From Pegoplata infirma (lineage: Eukaryota; Arthropoda; Insecta; Diptera; Anthomyiidae): DNA of 64,000 nucleotides. Positions 45,289 to 57,089 of this stretch are shown here, one piece after another. Position 1 is the stretch's first letter. Every line of letters starts with the position of its first letter. A program made the translations under genes and the position numbers. The stretch spans positions 134,404,694-134,468,693 of the forward strand of contig OY992540.1 of NCBI GenBank assembly GCA_963921195.1, read 5' to 3'. The notes beneath the pieces are model-generated. The model did no database searches, was not told the origin of the DNA, and saw nothing but the letters and a program-made list of their open reading frames with translations.

Positions 45289-48200
45289 GGAGAAAATGTG
45301 TTAGAATCTGAGAAAAAAAAATTAGAACCTGAGATTTTTTCTGCATAAAAAACTGTTTAAGAACCTTAGAATTTTTCAACATAGAAAAACGTTTCAGAAT
45401 CTGAGAATTTTTCTATATGGAAAAAATTTCTCAGAATCTGAGAATTTTTCTGTATAGAAACAATATCTCAGAATCTGAGAATTTTTTTATGTAGAAAAAA
45501 TGTCATAGAATCTGCAACTTTTTCTATTTAGAAAAAAGGGCTCAAAATCTGAGAATTTTTCTATATAGAAAAAATGTCTTAGAAACTGAGAATTTTTCTA
45601 TATAGGAGAAATGTCTCAGAGTCTGAGACTTTTTCTATATAGAAAAAATGTCACAGATTCTAAGCCCTTATTTCTAAATAGAAAAAATGTTTCAAAATCT
45701 GAGGATTTTTCTGTATAGAAAAAATGTCTCAGAATCTGAGAATTTTTCAATATAGAAAAAATGTCTTAGAATTTAAGAAAAAAAAAATATAGAAAAAATG
45801 TCTCAGAATATAAGAATTTTTTTAATGTAGAAAAATTTTTTTCTATATAGAAAAAATGTTACAGATTCTGAGCCCATTTTTCTAAATAGAAAAAAATGTC
45901 TCAAAATCTGAGGATTTTTCTGTATAAAAAAAATGTCTAAGAATCTGAGAATTTTTCTGTATAGAAACAATATTTCAGAATCTGAGAATTTTTTTATGTA
46001 GAAAAAATGTCAAAGAATCTTCAACTTTTTCTATTTAGAAAAAAGGGCTCAAAATCTGAGAATTTTTCTATATAAAAAAAACTAAGAACTTTTCTATAAA
46101 GTAAAAATGTCTCAAAATCTAAGAATTTTTTTATATAGAAAAAATGTCTCAGAATCTGAGAATTTTTTTATGTAAAAAAAATGTCATAGAATCTAAAACT
46201 TTTTCTATATAGAAAAAATGTCTCAAAATCTAAGAATTTTTTTAAATAAAAAAATTGAGAACTTTTCTATAAAGTAAAAATGTCTCTGAATCTGCGAATT
46301 TTTCTCTATAGAAAAAATGTCACAGAATCTGAGAATTTTTTATGTAGAAAAAAATTCTCAGAATTATAGAGTTTTTTTTGTATATATAAAAACATGTGTC
46401 AGGATCTGAGAATTTTTTTAAAAGAGAAAACAAAAATCTGAGAATTTTTCTATATAGAAAAAATGTTTCAGAATCGGAGAATTTTTCTATAAAAAAAAAA
46501 TGTTTCAGAATCTAAGAATTTTTTTATATAGAAAAATGTCTCAGAATCTTCGAATTTTTTTATATAGAAAAATGTCTCAGAATCTTCGAATTTTTTTATA
46601 TAGAAAAAAATTCTCAGAATTTAAGAGTTTTTTTTATATGGGGCATTCCATGTCAAATCGGACACTTTGAAATTTTTTTTTTTAGATTTTCCTAATTTGG
46701 TAACAGTTTTTAGTACCCTTCGAAAACTCCTTCGTGGTAAATTTTCAGATTTTTTTGATGACCCGTTCAAAAGATATCGAATTTTTAAAAATTGGTAGTT
46801 TGCTCCTTTACTCAAACTTCTTTTAATCATAACTTCTTCAATAATGGTCCAAATTTCAAATTGTTTTTTTTCAAAATTTTTGTTTTTTTTACGTACTTAA
46901 AAAAAAAATCCCAAAAAATTCTTAAAAGCGCTTTAGTATGCGATTTTTAAGTTTTAAAATTTAAATCTCATTTTTGAAAATGTTTGTACTCTTCGATTTT
47001 TTTGAAATTTTTTTGTGTAAAACTTCTATCAATTCTACAAATTTTTTGCCCAGGAGGATTGTGGGATAACGATTATTACTATTTTTTACAATTTTTTGAA
47101 AAAATTTTATTGTAATTTTCCAATCTTAACATCATTTCTACTGCTCCAATGGTGCGTCATAGAGGGGTCCTTTATAAGACCGACCCCCATTATTTTTTAC
47201 GTCTTAACATTTCTTTGGAACAAACTAATAACCTATCTCCAATTTCTAAGGGGGCTCCCACACAAAACGACATTTTTTAAAATTTGTTCCAACCGCTCTA
47301 ACTGCCCTAATAACGCCCTTAGAGCAACAAAATTTATGACCGACCCACAATATTTTTTTAGTCCAAGCATTTTTTCTGAACACACCTACCCTTTATCTTT
47401 AACTGTTAAGGCGGTCCCCATACAATTTTTTTTATTTTTTGTAAATTTGTTTTATTTAATCTGCTTTTACCAGTCCAATGGTGCGTCCGAGAGGGGTCAT
47501 TAGTGAGACCGACCCCCATTCATTTTTACCCTACAACATTTTTTCAAAATATACCTACGCCCTATCTTAACTCCCTAAGTAGGCTCCCATACAAAATCAC
47601 ATTTTTATAAAATTTGCTCCAACTGTTATTTGTATGGGAGCCTACTTAGGGAGTGGAGATAGGGCGTAGGTATGTATGTATGAAAAAATGTTGTAGGGTA
47701 AAAATAAATGGGGGTCGGTCTCACTAATGACCCCTCTCGGACGCACCGTTGGACCGGTAGAAGCTGATTAAATAAAACAAATTTACAAAAAATAAAAAAA
47801 AATTGTATGGGGACCGCCTTAACAGTTAAAGATAGAGGGTAGGTGTGTTCAGAGAAAATGTTTGGACTAAAAAAATATTGTGGGTCGGTCATACATTTTG
47901 TTGCTCTAAGGGCACTATTAGGGCAGTTAGAGCGGTTGGAACAAATTTTAAAAAATGTCGTTTTGTGTGGGAGCCCCCTTAGAAATTGGAGATAGGGTAT
48001 TAGTTTGTTCCAAAGAAATGTTAAGACGTAAAAAATAATGGGGATCGGTGTTATAAAGGACCCCTCTATGACGCACCATTGGAGCAGTAGAAATGATTTT
48101 AAGATTGGAAAATTACAATTAAATTTTTTAAAAAAATTTTAAAAAATAGTAATAATCGTTGTCCCACGATCCTCCTGGGCAAAAAATTTTTAAAATTGAT

Positions 48201-48795
48201 AGAAGTTTTACACAAAAAAATTTAAAAAAAATCGAAGAGTACAAACATTTTCAAAAATGAGATTTAAATTTTAAAACTTAAAAATCGCATACTAGAGCGC
48301 TTTTAAGAATTTTTTGGGATTTTTTTTTTAAAGTACGTTAAAAAACAAAAATTTTGAAAAAAAAAAAATTTGAAATTTGGACCATTATTGAAGAAGTTAT
48401 GATTAAAAGAAGTTTGAGTAAAGGAACAAACTACCAATTTTTCAAAATTCGATATCTTTTGAACGGGTCATCAAAAAAATCTGAAAATTTACCACGAAGA
48501 AGTTTTCGAAGGGTACTGAAAACTGTAAACAAATTGGGAAAACCTAAAAAAAAAGTTTTTCAAAGTGTCCGATTTCACATGGAATGCCCCATATATAAAC
48601 ATGTGTCAGGATCTGAGAATTTTTTTAAAAGAGAAAAAAAAATTTTCTGAAAAATTTTTTATGTAGAAAAAATGTTTAAGGATCTAAGAATTTTTCCTAT
48701 ATAAAGAAAATTTAAAATCTGATATTAAATTCTCACAAACGGAGAAATTTTTTATCTAAGAATTTTTATATAAAATCTGTATCAGAATTTGTTTT
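45289..48795. repeat. 37-bp dyad minisatellite array, split by FB-1 copy 2
   Basis: Units of TTTTTCTATATAGAAAAA and ATGTCTCAGAATCTGAGAA run from 45,289 to 46,638 and resume at 48,592. The words flanking the insertion (GAGTTTTTTTT..TATATAAA-ACATGTGTCAGG) occur uninterrupted at 46,360-46,400, which identifies the target. The array starts about 30 bp after the candidate exon 3 donor. Confidence 0.9.
46639..48591. mobile_element. FB-1 foldback element, copy 2, 1.95 kb
   Basis: Termini TGGGGCATTCCATGTCAAAT and the inverse ending CATGGAATGCCCCA, with TA on both sides. The arms are close to 1 kb and meet near 47,625. Each arm contains three diverged units of ~150 bp sharing TGGTGCGTC, GAGGGGTC, GACCGACCC and GGCTCCCA-type words (left arm near 47,150, 47,335 and 47,475). 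Frames that run through the arms, up to 135 codons, are symmetric by-products rather than genes. Confidence 0.9.
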
Positions 48796-48820
48796 TTTTT
48801 TTATTGAACAATATATGACA

Positions 48821-49371
48821 CACAGAAAAAAATATGGAAGAAACAAATTCGATTAATCACTTGTTTAAATTTAAAAACAAAAATTGAGTAATTTTTTATT
48901 TGACGCAATTAAAAATTTACTTAAAAATTTTAAAAATAATTTAATAAAAATTTAATAGTTTTTTTATTTTTTTTTTTAAACCTCATAGTTTTTTGAATTC
49001 TCGTTTAGTTTATAGTTATTTGTGTATGTATATGAAAGTTTGTAATCGTCTTTATAAAATTTTCCTATGTTTTTGAGACATAAATATGTTTGGAAAAGTT
49101 TGAAAAAAAAAGTTTTTGGTTTTTTTTTCTCTTTTTTTTTGTAAAAAAATTTAAAACTTTTTTAAACTTTTAAAAAAATTAAATAGATAAATTTTGAGTA
49201 AATTTTTAATTGTGTCAATTAAAAATTTACTAAAATTTTTTTAAACATTTAATAAATTTTTATTAAAAATTTACTCAATACTACAAAATTGTTTACTGGT
49301 GCAAAATTGAGTAATTTTTTACTCAATAGTATTAAAAATGTACTCAAATATTTTTTTTATTTTTTTCTGTG
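48821..49371. mobile_element. CACA-ended MITE, 551 bp
   Basis: Left CACAGAAAAAAATATGG and right ATTTTTTTCTGTG. The interior is rich in AATTGAGTAATTTTT and AAATTTACT words. Flanking duplication is not clear. Confidence 0.6.
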
Positions 49372-50019
49372 CGGTAGTATACTGTTATTCTATGGTGTGG
49401 TAGTTCATTTTGCGCGCCTAAAGGTATGCTTCAACAATATTACAAAAATACAAAACACAGGGTGACTCATTAGGACCTTAATCATGTTTTTGTTTTGGAT
49501 TTAAAAAAAAAACACAGCTTATGCCTAGGAATTTGAAAAATTTTATCAAGGTAGTACAAGGAAGGGACATAAATCTTTTATTACTCACCGATTTTTTTCC
49601 AATTGTTGTCATACAAAATTCCTAAAAATACAAAAAAAAAAATAAAAGTTAATATATTGTTTTATCCTTAACCCGATTTAATTCTTATTATATTAATGAT
49701 CTAATTTAGCTTCAAACAATATATTTTAATAACTGTCATTAATATCACCATGGTAACGACAGTATTAATTTATATTACGGAACTATGCAAATAAACAATT
49801 AATGTTAATCCATTTATGCATAAATAGTTTAATAATAGTTTTATTTTTTTATTTTTATTAATTTGCTAAAATAAAAACATAATGAATGTCAAATCAATTA
49901 GTTATTGGTATTAAAATATTGTAATAATTTATGCGATTATTATTATGAATTTATTAAATTGACATAATTAATTTTCTATACATAATTTTTTGCTATAACA
50001 GAAAATTTGATGGGCCAAA
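49372..50019. other. No recognisable content
   Basis: AT-rich, mostly ATTAAT-like words. The GCGCGCC at 49,413 and ACACAGGGTGACTCATTAGG at 49,470 are isolated islands without context. Confidence 0.45.
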
Positions 50020-50272
50020 ATCATGATTTGTGTTAAACACGTGTTATGTTTGGAATATGGGGGGGGGGGAAGTGGGGGGTTTCACGTTGAAAAGAAATTT
50101 AAGTCACTGGTTGGTCCAAAAGTATTTATAAGGGTTCCAATTATACAGCGATACAAAATCGAACTTTTTGAATCGGAATGTGATGAAATCAAAAACAAAC
50201 AAAAGTCGATATTTTACATAACAAACCCCTCAAGGCTTTTTTAAGTTCAGTGCTAGATTTTTTTTACGCGCA

Positions 50273-50800
50273 CACTTAAAAACTGAAGTCATTAACTGTT
50301 TGTAGTTTATTTAAAAAGATGAACGATTTGTTGTTTTTAAAGAAAACGCTTTCGTTTATTGTTAATTTTTTTTAAATGACTTTTTTTGTTCTTTGCTTCA
50401 AAAGTAACATCATAAAAAATAAAGACTTTTATTAGCATTCATTTTTTAAAGTAATTGATTTTTGTTGTGTAAGTAAAAATAAGTGATATTTCTTTAATTT
50501 TTAATGATTTGTGTACGTTATTTTTTTTTTTTTAATTGTTGGCATTTTTTAAAGATAAACCATTAGTTTATACCTACTTGTGTGGGTTATTTTTTGTAGA
50601 AAAAAAATCAAAAAATTTTTTATAGAAATATAAAAACATATTTGTATCAAGTGACTTTGGCACGATGGGTTAAGTATCTGGCCAGAATGTAGTTGATTGC
50701 GGGATCGATTTTATAAAAATTTTTTTAAAGTATAATTCAATAGAAAAATTTTAAAAATAACCTAAGAAATCATTAATTTTTAATGTTTTTGTATGAATAG
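50273..50800 (+). mobile_element. CACTC-family element, partial second copy of 3202-4439
   Basis: Starts CACTTAAAAACTGAAG and follows the 3202 copy (GTCATTAACTGTTTGTAG, ATAAAGACTTTTATTAG) without the 419-bp insertion. It passes through the tRNA-like region and stops near 50,800, lacking the right end. Confidence 0.75.
50651..50712 (+). promoter_or_regulatory. tRNA-like region, second copy (A box and decayed B box)
   Basis: A box TGGCACGATGG at 50,658 and GGATCGATTTT at 50,702, again 44 bp apart. The B box has lost its final CC. Confidence 0.5.
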
Positions 50801-51000
50801 CCAAATTAATAAAAAAAAAAACACTGTGCACCGTTGCGTATGACAAAATTAAGTATACGCCACTTAAACAGTTTTCTAGCAATTATTATTATAATTATAA
50901 TAAAAGTTCACCAACTTCAAATGTGTGTAAAAAAAATCTAGCACTGAACTAAAAAAAATCCTTAAGGTTTTTTGGGTTCATCCCATTCCGATTTTGATTG

Positions 51001-51767
51001 TTGCACTGAATTCCATTCTTTCTTAAAATGTGCTAAACTAGCACATATTTTCTAAAAAAGTGATAAGCCCAGTACTAAAAAATCAACATTGTACACAAGA
51101 TATTTTTTGTACAAAAAAAAAAAATCTTCATAATTTCACTTAATTAATTTCGTTTCTTATTTTTTTAAATAATGTATTTTACTTAATGTTTCAATAACAG
51201 CACAGCTATAAATCATTGAAAATATTAATAAACCATAAATATTTTTAAAAGTCTCCAATATGCACTATAGAAAATTGTATTTGTACAGAAAGGTGCATGA
51301 CAATTTGTTATTAAAGAAATTTTACTGCAGCATACAATTTTAATTAATTGTGCGCAAAATATGCAAAAGAACATTAATAAACAAATTTATAAAATAATAA
51401 ACCGTTGACACAGGCACATGTAGGACGGTATTTTGAATAAATAACCTCTTTATAATACAAAATTTTTATGAGATTAAAAAAAATGGTTTCTGAGTCTACT
51501 GAATGTTATAAACCCGACTTTAACGTCAAGCAAACAAAAAAATTATAAAAAATTAAAGACGTTTTTGTTTTCATGGCTCGTTTAGACATTTTAATTTTTT
51601 TTTTAATTTGAAAAATTATTTTAGTTCGAGGCGAATGAAAATGAAGTTGAAGTCTGACTATTACTTTTTATTTGTCTAAATGTCTAACATATTTATGTCA
51701 CGTTTAGACGTGAGTTTTTTTAATTAAAAAAACTGAATAATTTCAGGTGGGGCAATAAATAAAATGG
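51001..51767. other. No recognisable content
   Basis: AT-rich; ACGTTTAGACGTGAG near 51,699 and GTTTAGACATTT near 51,580 are small recurring words. No gene is seen. Confidence 0.45.
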
Positions 51768-51775
51768 GTTTCTAC

Positions 51776-53236
51776 TAGAGTTTTTCTTTTCCCGGACTTT
51801 TTCATTTCCCGGGAAAGCGGGATTCATTTTTAAATTTCCCGGGATCCCGGGAATTCCCGCAAAAACTAAAAACCCAAATTTTTTGTCAAAAAAATATATT
51901 TAAAAAGCTTATGAATGCGATTACACTATTTATAATGTTTATTAACACCATAAAAATCGTATTTAGTACCTTTAAAATAAACAAAAAAAAGAAGTTTCGA
52001 GAAAAAAAGAACAATTTTTGTTACCCAGTTTTTATAAAAAACGGCCCAAATATGTCGAACTCACTTAAAAGTATTTTTTAGGAAATATGGTATTTCACAT
52101 CGCTTTATCTGTTGTAATAATAAAAATTCGTCATTTATACTAATTCATATTAGTTTATTTTTACAATTGGTTCTCAGCTCTTTGCCTCTAAAACACAATA
52201 TAACTGAATATCTCAATTATGTCTCTGAAACTGAATGTAACTGTTTCAGTGAAATGAAATTATATACCCCAAAAAATTATAAAAAAAATTAAAAAAAAAA
52301 ATTATTGTTTTCAAAAGAAAACCCCGTTAATTTCAGAGTCATTCCTTACACAGATTTTATATCAATTTATCGATTTAAAAAGAATCATGTCCAGAGACAT
52401 AAATATTTTTTTTTTATAATGCAGGTCTCAGAAAGAAAATTTCTAAGCTTCTAAAAAAAAGTGCCAGTTTCTGATAACACAGTGCAACAACCAAAATCGG
52501 AATGGAATGAAACCAAAAGCAAATGAAAGCATTACAAACCGCTAGATTTTATTGTAATTATAATAATTGCTTAATAAGGCGTATGATTAATTTTGTAACT
52601 GTCTTTAAATAACAATCATACGCAACGGTGAACAGTTTTTTAATAATTTGTAGGTACGAGACCGATTGCAGCGAAATTCAAACCGGTTATAGCTAACGTA
52701 ATTTCGAGCTTAAGTTTAGACGCTGCACCCCACATGTCTAATAAGTGCCCCACCAGGGGCTCCTAAAGGACACAAAAGCTTCAAAGGCTTTAAAATCACC
52801 AACTTTAAATGCGTGTAAAAAATAATCTAGCGCTGAACTAAAAAAACGTTTTGAGGGTTTTGTTATGTAAAATGTAAACTTTCAATTGCTTTTGGTTTCA
52901 TCCCACTCCGATTCGGAAAGTTCGATTTTGTATCACTGTGTAATTGTATCCTATCGAAGATTTAGACATTGTGAGATTTTTTCATTTCGTAAGTCTCTTG
53001 GATTACTTTTTGGGAACTTCTTGTCCCTGCGTACGTTTCTGTCATCAATTATCAAGAATTTTAATGAAATCTATAAAAAATCACATACAAAATAATCAAT
53101 AAAAGTGGAAAAATCAACAATTTCAAAGAAACTAAAATTCCCGGGAATTCCCGCTCTATTTCCCGGGATTTCGGGATCGAAAATTTACGGGAATTCCCGG
53201 GAATTCCCGTCCCGGGAATTCCCGTGAAAAACTCTA
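51776..53236. mobile_element. hAT element with CCCGGGAA-rich ends, 1.46 kb
   Basis: Ends TAGAGTTTTTC and GAAAAACTCTA are bordered by a perfect 8-bp duplication, GTTTCTAC. Sub-terminal arrays of TTCCCGGGA and GGGAATTCCCG occur at both ends. The interior includes a plus-strand frame of 69 codons (52,886-53,095) with no recognised transposase motif and segments shared with 50,140-51,000. An end fragment of the same family lies at 38,268. Confidence 0.9.
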
Positions 53237-53366
53237 GTTTCTACTTAGGGCATCACAGATATCACTACCTTTCACTCAATTTTCATTTTTTTTTGAAAAT
53301 TTCATAAAAATACTTATTTGATACATTTTCTTTAACATTGTTTTTAACTCAAATCTAATATACATA

Positions 53367-55303
53367 TGGGGCATTCCATGTCAAATCGGACACTTTGAAA
53401 ATTTTTTTTTAGATTTTCCCAATTTGCTTACAGTTTTTAGTACCCTTCGAAAACTCCTTCGTGGTAAATTTTCAGATTTTTTTGATGAACCGTTCAAAAG
53501 ATATCGAATTTTTAAAAATTGGTATTTTGTTCCTTAACTCAAACTTCTTTTACTCATAACTTCTTCAATAATGGTCCAAATTTAAATTTTTTTTTTTAAA
53601 AATTTTTGTTTTTTTACGTACTTTCCCAAAAAATTCTTAAAAGCGTGTTAGTATGCAATTTTTAAGTTTTAAAATTTAAATCTCATTTTTGAAAATGTTT
53701 GTACTCTTCGATTTTTTTGTAATTTTTTTGTGTAAAACCTCTATCGATTCTACAAATTTTTTGCCCACGAGGATCGTGGATAACGATTATTACTATTTTT
53801 TAAAATTTTTTGAAAAAAATTTATTGTAATTTTCCAATCTTAACATCATTTCTACTGCTTCAATGGTGCGTCATAGAGGGGTCATTTATATGACCGACCC
53901 CCATTAATTTTTATGTCTTAACATTTCTTTGGAACAAACTAATACCCTATCTCCAATTTCTAAGGGGGCTCCCACACAAAACGACATTTTTTAAAATTTG
54001 CTCCAACCGCTCGAACTGCCCTAATAGTGCTCTTAGAGCAACAAAATGTATGACCGACCCACAATATTTTTTTAGTCCAAACTTTTTCTCTGAACACACC
54101 TACCCTGTATCTTTAACTGTTAAGGCGATCCCCATACAATTTTTTTATTTTTTGTAAATTTGTTTTATTTACTTAATCAGCTTCTACCGGTCCAATGGTG
54201 CGTCCGAGAGGGGTCATTAGTGAGACCGACCCCCATTCATTTTTACCCTACAACATTTTTTCAAAACATACCTACGCCCTATCTCCACTCCCTAAGTAGG
54301 CTCCCATACAAATAACAGTTGGAGTAAATTTTATAAAAATGTAATTTTGTATGGGAGCCTACTTAGGGAGTGGAGATAGGGCGTAGGTATGTTTTAAAAA
54401 AAATTTGTAGGGTAAAAATAAATGGGGGTCGGTCTCACTAATGACCCCTTTTGGACGCACCATTGGACCGGTAGAAGCTGATTAAATAAATCAAATTTAC
54501 AAAAAATAAAAAAAATTGCATGGGGACCGCCTTAACAGTTAAAGATAGAGGGTAGGTGTGTTCAGAGAAAATGTTTGGACTAAAAAAATATTGTGGTTCG
54601 GTCATACATTTTGTTGCTCTAAGGGCACTATTAGGGCAGTTAGAGCGGTTGGAGCAAATTTTAAAAAATGTCGTTTTGTGTGGGAGCCCCCTTAGAAATT
54701 GGAGATAGGGTATTAGTTTGTTCCAAAGAAATGTTCAGACGTAAAAATTAATGGGGGTCGGTCTTATAAAGGACCCCTCTATGACGCACCATTGGAGCAG
54801 TAGAAATGATTTTAAGATTGGAAAATTACAATAAAATTTTTTAAAAAAATTTTAAAAAATAGTAATAATCGTTATCCCACGATCTTCCTGGGCAAAAAAT
54901 TTGTAGAATTGATAGAAGTTTTACACAAAAAAATTTCAAAAAAATCGAAGAGTACAAACATTTTCAAAAATGAGATTTAAATTTTAAAACTTAAAAATCG
55001 CATACTAGAGCGCTTTTAAGAACTTTTTGGGATTTTTTTTTAGAAAGTACTTAAAAAAACAAAAATTTTGAAAAAAAAAAATTTGAAATTTGGACCATTA
55101 TTGAAGAAGTTATGATTAAAAGAAGTTTGAGTAAAGGAAAAAACCACCAATTTTTAAAAATTCGATATCTTTTGAACGGGTCATCAAAAAAATCTGAAAA
55201 TTTACCACGAAGGAGTTTTCGAAGGGAACTAAAAACTGTAAACAAATTGGGAAAATCTAAAAAAAAGTTTTTCAAAGTGTCCGATTTCACATGGAATGCC
55301 CCA
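53367..55303. mobile_element. FB-1 foldback element, copy 3, 1.94 kb
   Basis: Same termini as copy 2, with TA at 53,365-53,366 and 55,304-55,305. The arms meet near 54,335 (CAAATAACAGTTGGAG). It is the most regular of the three copies. The frame 55,112-55,342 reads out of the arm into flanking DNA and is not a gene. Confidence 0.9.
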
Positions 55304-55305
55304 TA

Positions 55306-55685
55306 TAGTAATTTTAAAATTTTGTTTAATTATATTAAATAAATTTGCTTTTGAAAAATTTAATCTATTTTTTTAATGTTTATAGAAAATAACAACAATT
55401 TATTATGTTGTATTATTTTATACATTTTCAAATTGGTATTAGTGAAATTTTAAATTTATTTAGAAATATTGTAAATAAACAGCTGTTTTCTTTTCATTTA
55501 ACTAATTATGCATTTAATTTTAAAACCAAAAACAATTTCGATTTTGAAAAATATTATTAATTTATTTTTTTCTAAAATTTTTCGTTTCTACAAATTAATA
55601 TGAAAAATTTAATTAATTGCTCCACAAATGGTGAACATTTTTTTGACTTAATATTTTCTTATAGTTTGGATAATTAAATAAATAA
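55306..55685. other. No recognisable content
   Basis: AT-rich sequence between two elements. Confidence 0.5.
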
Positions 55686-56323
55686 CACCGTCCGACAAAA
55701 AGGCAAAAAATTTGGTTAAACACGAACTGGATAGTATACGTTTTAAACTAGAAAATAAATATAGCAAAACTGCATTTACAGTTGTTCATTTCATGATCCT
55801 GTTTCCTTTTAAAAGGACTTCAAAGTTTTAGAGGATTAAATTTTATAAAATAATTTTTTTAATATTTGTACTTGTCCTAGAATGTCACTGTTGATAGCAA
55901 ATGAAAGAAGTGGCTCTACCTTAATTTTCCTATTTTATAATTTGTATATATCAGAAAAAAAGGAGGTAAGTAACGTCCTTTCAAAAATGTATTCTTTAAT
56001 ATCATTCAAAATTTTCAACAAAATATCTTGATAAAGTTTTTAAATGACATTATTCACAACCTTTTATCCTGATATGGCAAAATAGTAAAATGGAAAAATT
56101 ATGGGAGATCCTTCTCTTTCATTTGCCGTCACCAGTGTCATCCTAGGATAAGTAAATTTTTTTCAAAAATATTTTACAAAATGTATCCTTTAAAACTTTG
56201 AAGTTCTTTAAAAATGAACAGGATCACGAAATGGAAAACTATAAATGCGGTTTTACTCCATTTGATATCTACTTTCAGACGTGTATCATCCGGTTCATGT
56301 TTAATATTGGCTGTCGGAAGGTG
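55686..56323. mobile_element. Palindromic element with TAA duplication, 638 bp (PIF/Harbinger-like)
   Basis: Ends CACCGTCCGACA and TGTCGGAAGGTG are each bordered by TAA. The arms are diverged inverse copies along their whole length: TTCATGATCCTGTTTCC near 55,790 is matched in reverse near 56,218, and TCATTTGC..AGTG blocks near 55,900 and 56,120. The short frame MGDPSLSFAV at 56,101 is within an arm. Confidence 0.8.
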
Positions 56324-56491
56324 TAATCAGATTAAAAAATATTGGATAGATCAACAAGTTACCTTTAATTTAAAACCAAAAACCATGAAAACCGTTAATT
56401 TAAGTAAAAGATGAAAATTTGAAATGTTGGCAATATCTCGAAAACTGTTCTACTTTAAAATTTTTAGATTGGATTTTCGGATTCAGCGTAA
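56324..56491. other. Short spacer
   Basis: AT-rich; the words CAATATCTCGAAAACTG resemble interior sequence of the TAA-flanked element at 6873-8193. Confidence 0.4.
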
Positions 56492-56746
56492 CCCGAGTAA
56501 AAAAACTTTTAAGATCTAATTTTATCTCAAAATTGGCTGTATCAATTTGGATCAGATATTGATCTAATTATATTATTTTAGATACACAAATATAAAAAAT
56601 GATATATTTAGATCCGAATTTTAATCACATCCAATTAAATCCACTTGATCTTATTTAATATATACTAATATAGAATTATATAATTACATAAAGCCAGATA
56701 TATTTATTTAAATATATATCATTATATCAAAACTTTTTTACTAGGG
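56492..56746 (+). mobile_element. Short CCCGAG-family element, 255 bp
   Basis: Begins CCCGAGTAAAAAAACTT and ends CTTTTTTACTAGGG, with AA on both sides. It is a shorter version of 7803-8157, with an internal deletion relative to it. Confidence 0.8.
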
Positions 56747-56963
56747 AAGGTTTTACATTAAAAATAACTGCAAATTGTCGTAGATCGCAAAACTTTTTTT
56801 AATTTGTAAACTAGTGTTATTATTTTAATAATCACGAAAAATTACCGCAACAATTTTACTCGCTCACGAACTTTTTTTGTTACTCACGCTCACGTGAGTA
56901 GAAAAAAAAAATACCCAGGTATCACGTGATTCACGATAATCACGTGATTGCTGTGCATCTCTA
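56747..56963. mobile_element. hAT-type fragment with CACGTGA words
   Basis: GCTCACGTGAG and ATCACGTGAT words are followed by GCTGTGCATCTCTA, the reverse of a TAGAGATGCA hAT-like end. The other end is not found. Confidence 0.45.
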
Positions 56964-57003
56964 ATTTAAACAATATCAAATGGTTCAATAGTACGTATAA
57001 GTA

Positions 57004-57089
57004 ATAATTTATCTAATTCAATATAACTTATACGCCATCGTTAGCATTTTAAAGAACATAATTTATCTAATTCAATATAACTCATACGC
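57004..57089 (+). repeat. Direct repeat of ~33 bp, two copies
   Basis: ATTTATCTAATTCAATATAA followed by CTYATACGCCA occurs twice, 54 bp apart. Confidence 0.85.

Larger units (their letters stand above)
50020..51000. mobile_element. Palindromic relic related to the interior of the hAT element at 51,776
   Basis: Left part 50,140-50,272 (ATACAAAATCGAACTTTTTG, GTTCAGTGCTAGATTTTTTT) is inverted relative to both 50,900-50,985 and 52,800-52,945. The part 50,820-50,880 (ACCGTTGCGTATGA) is inverted relative to 52,595-52,640. It is probably a broken sister of that hAT element. A CACTC element is inserted in its middle. The run of nine Gs at 50,061-50,070 lies here. Confidence 0.55.

Noticed and set aside
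47096..47503. A 135-codon frame, one of the longest in the window
   Set aside because: It lies entirely in the left arm of FB-1 copy 2, and a matching frame in the opposite arm reads on the other strand. No domain, and residues follow the A/T-rich repeat.
49378..49423. Internal exon between TGCGGTAG and AAAG|GTATGC
   Set aside because: Open in one frame, but the acceptor side is the terminus of a MITE and nothing else supports it.
50023..50244. 73-codon frame with a Gly run
   Set aside because: It runs through a poly-G tract and a segment repeated inverted at 52,800-52,945, so it is transposon-derived.
56101..56151. Small frame MGDPSLSFAVTSVILG
   Set aside because: It lies in an arm of the TAA-flanked palindrome and ends after 16 codons.
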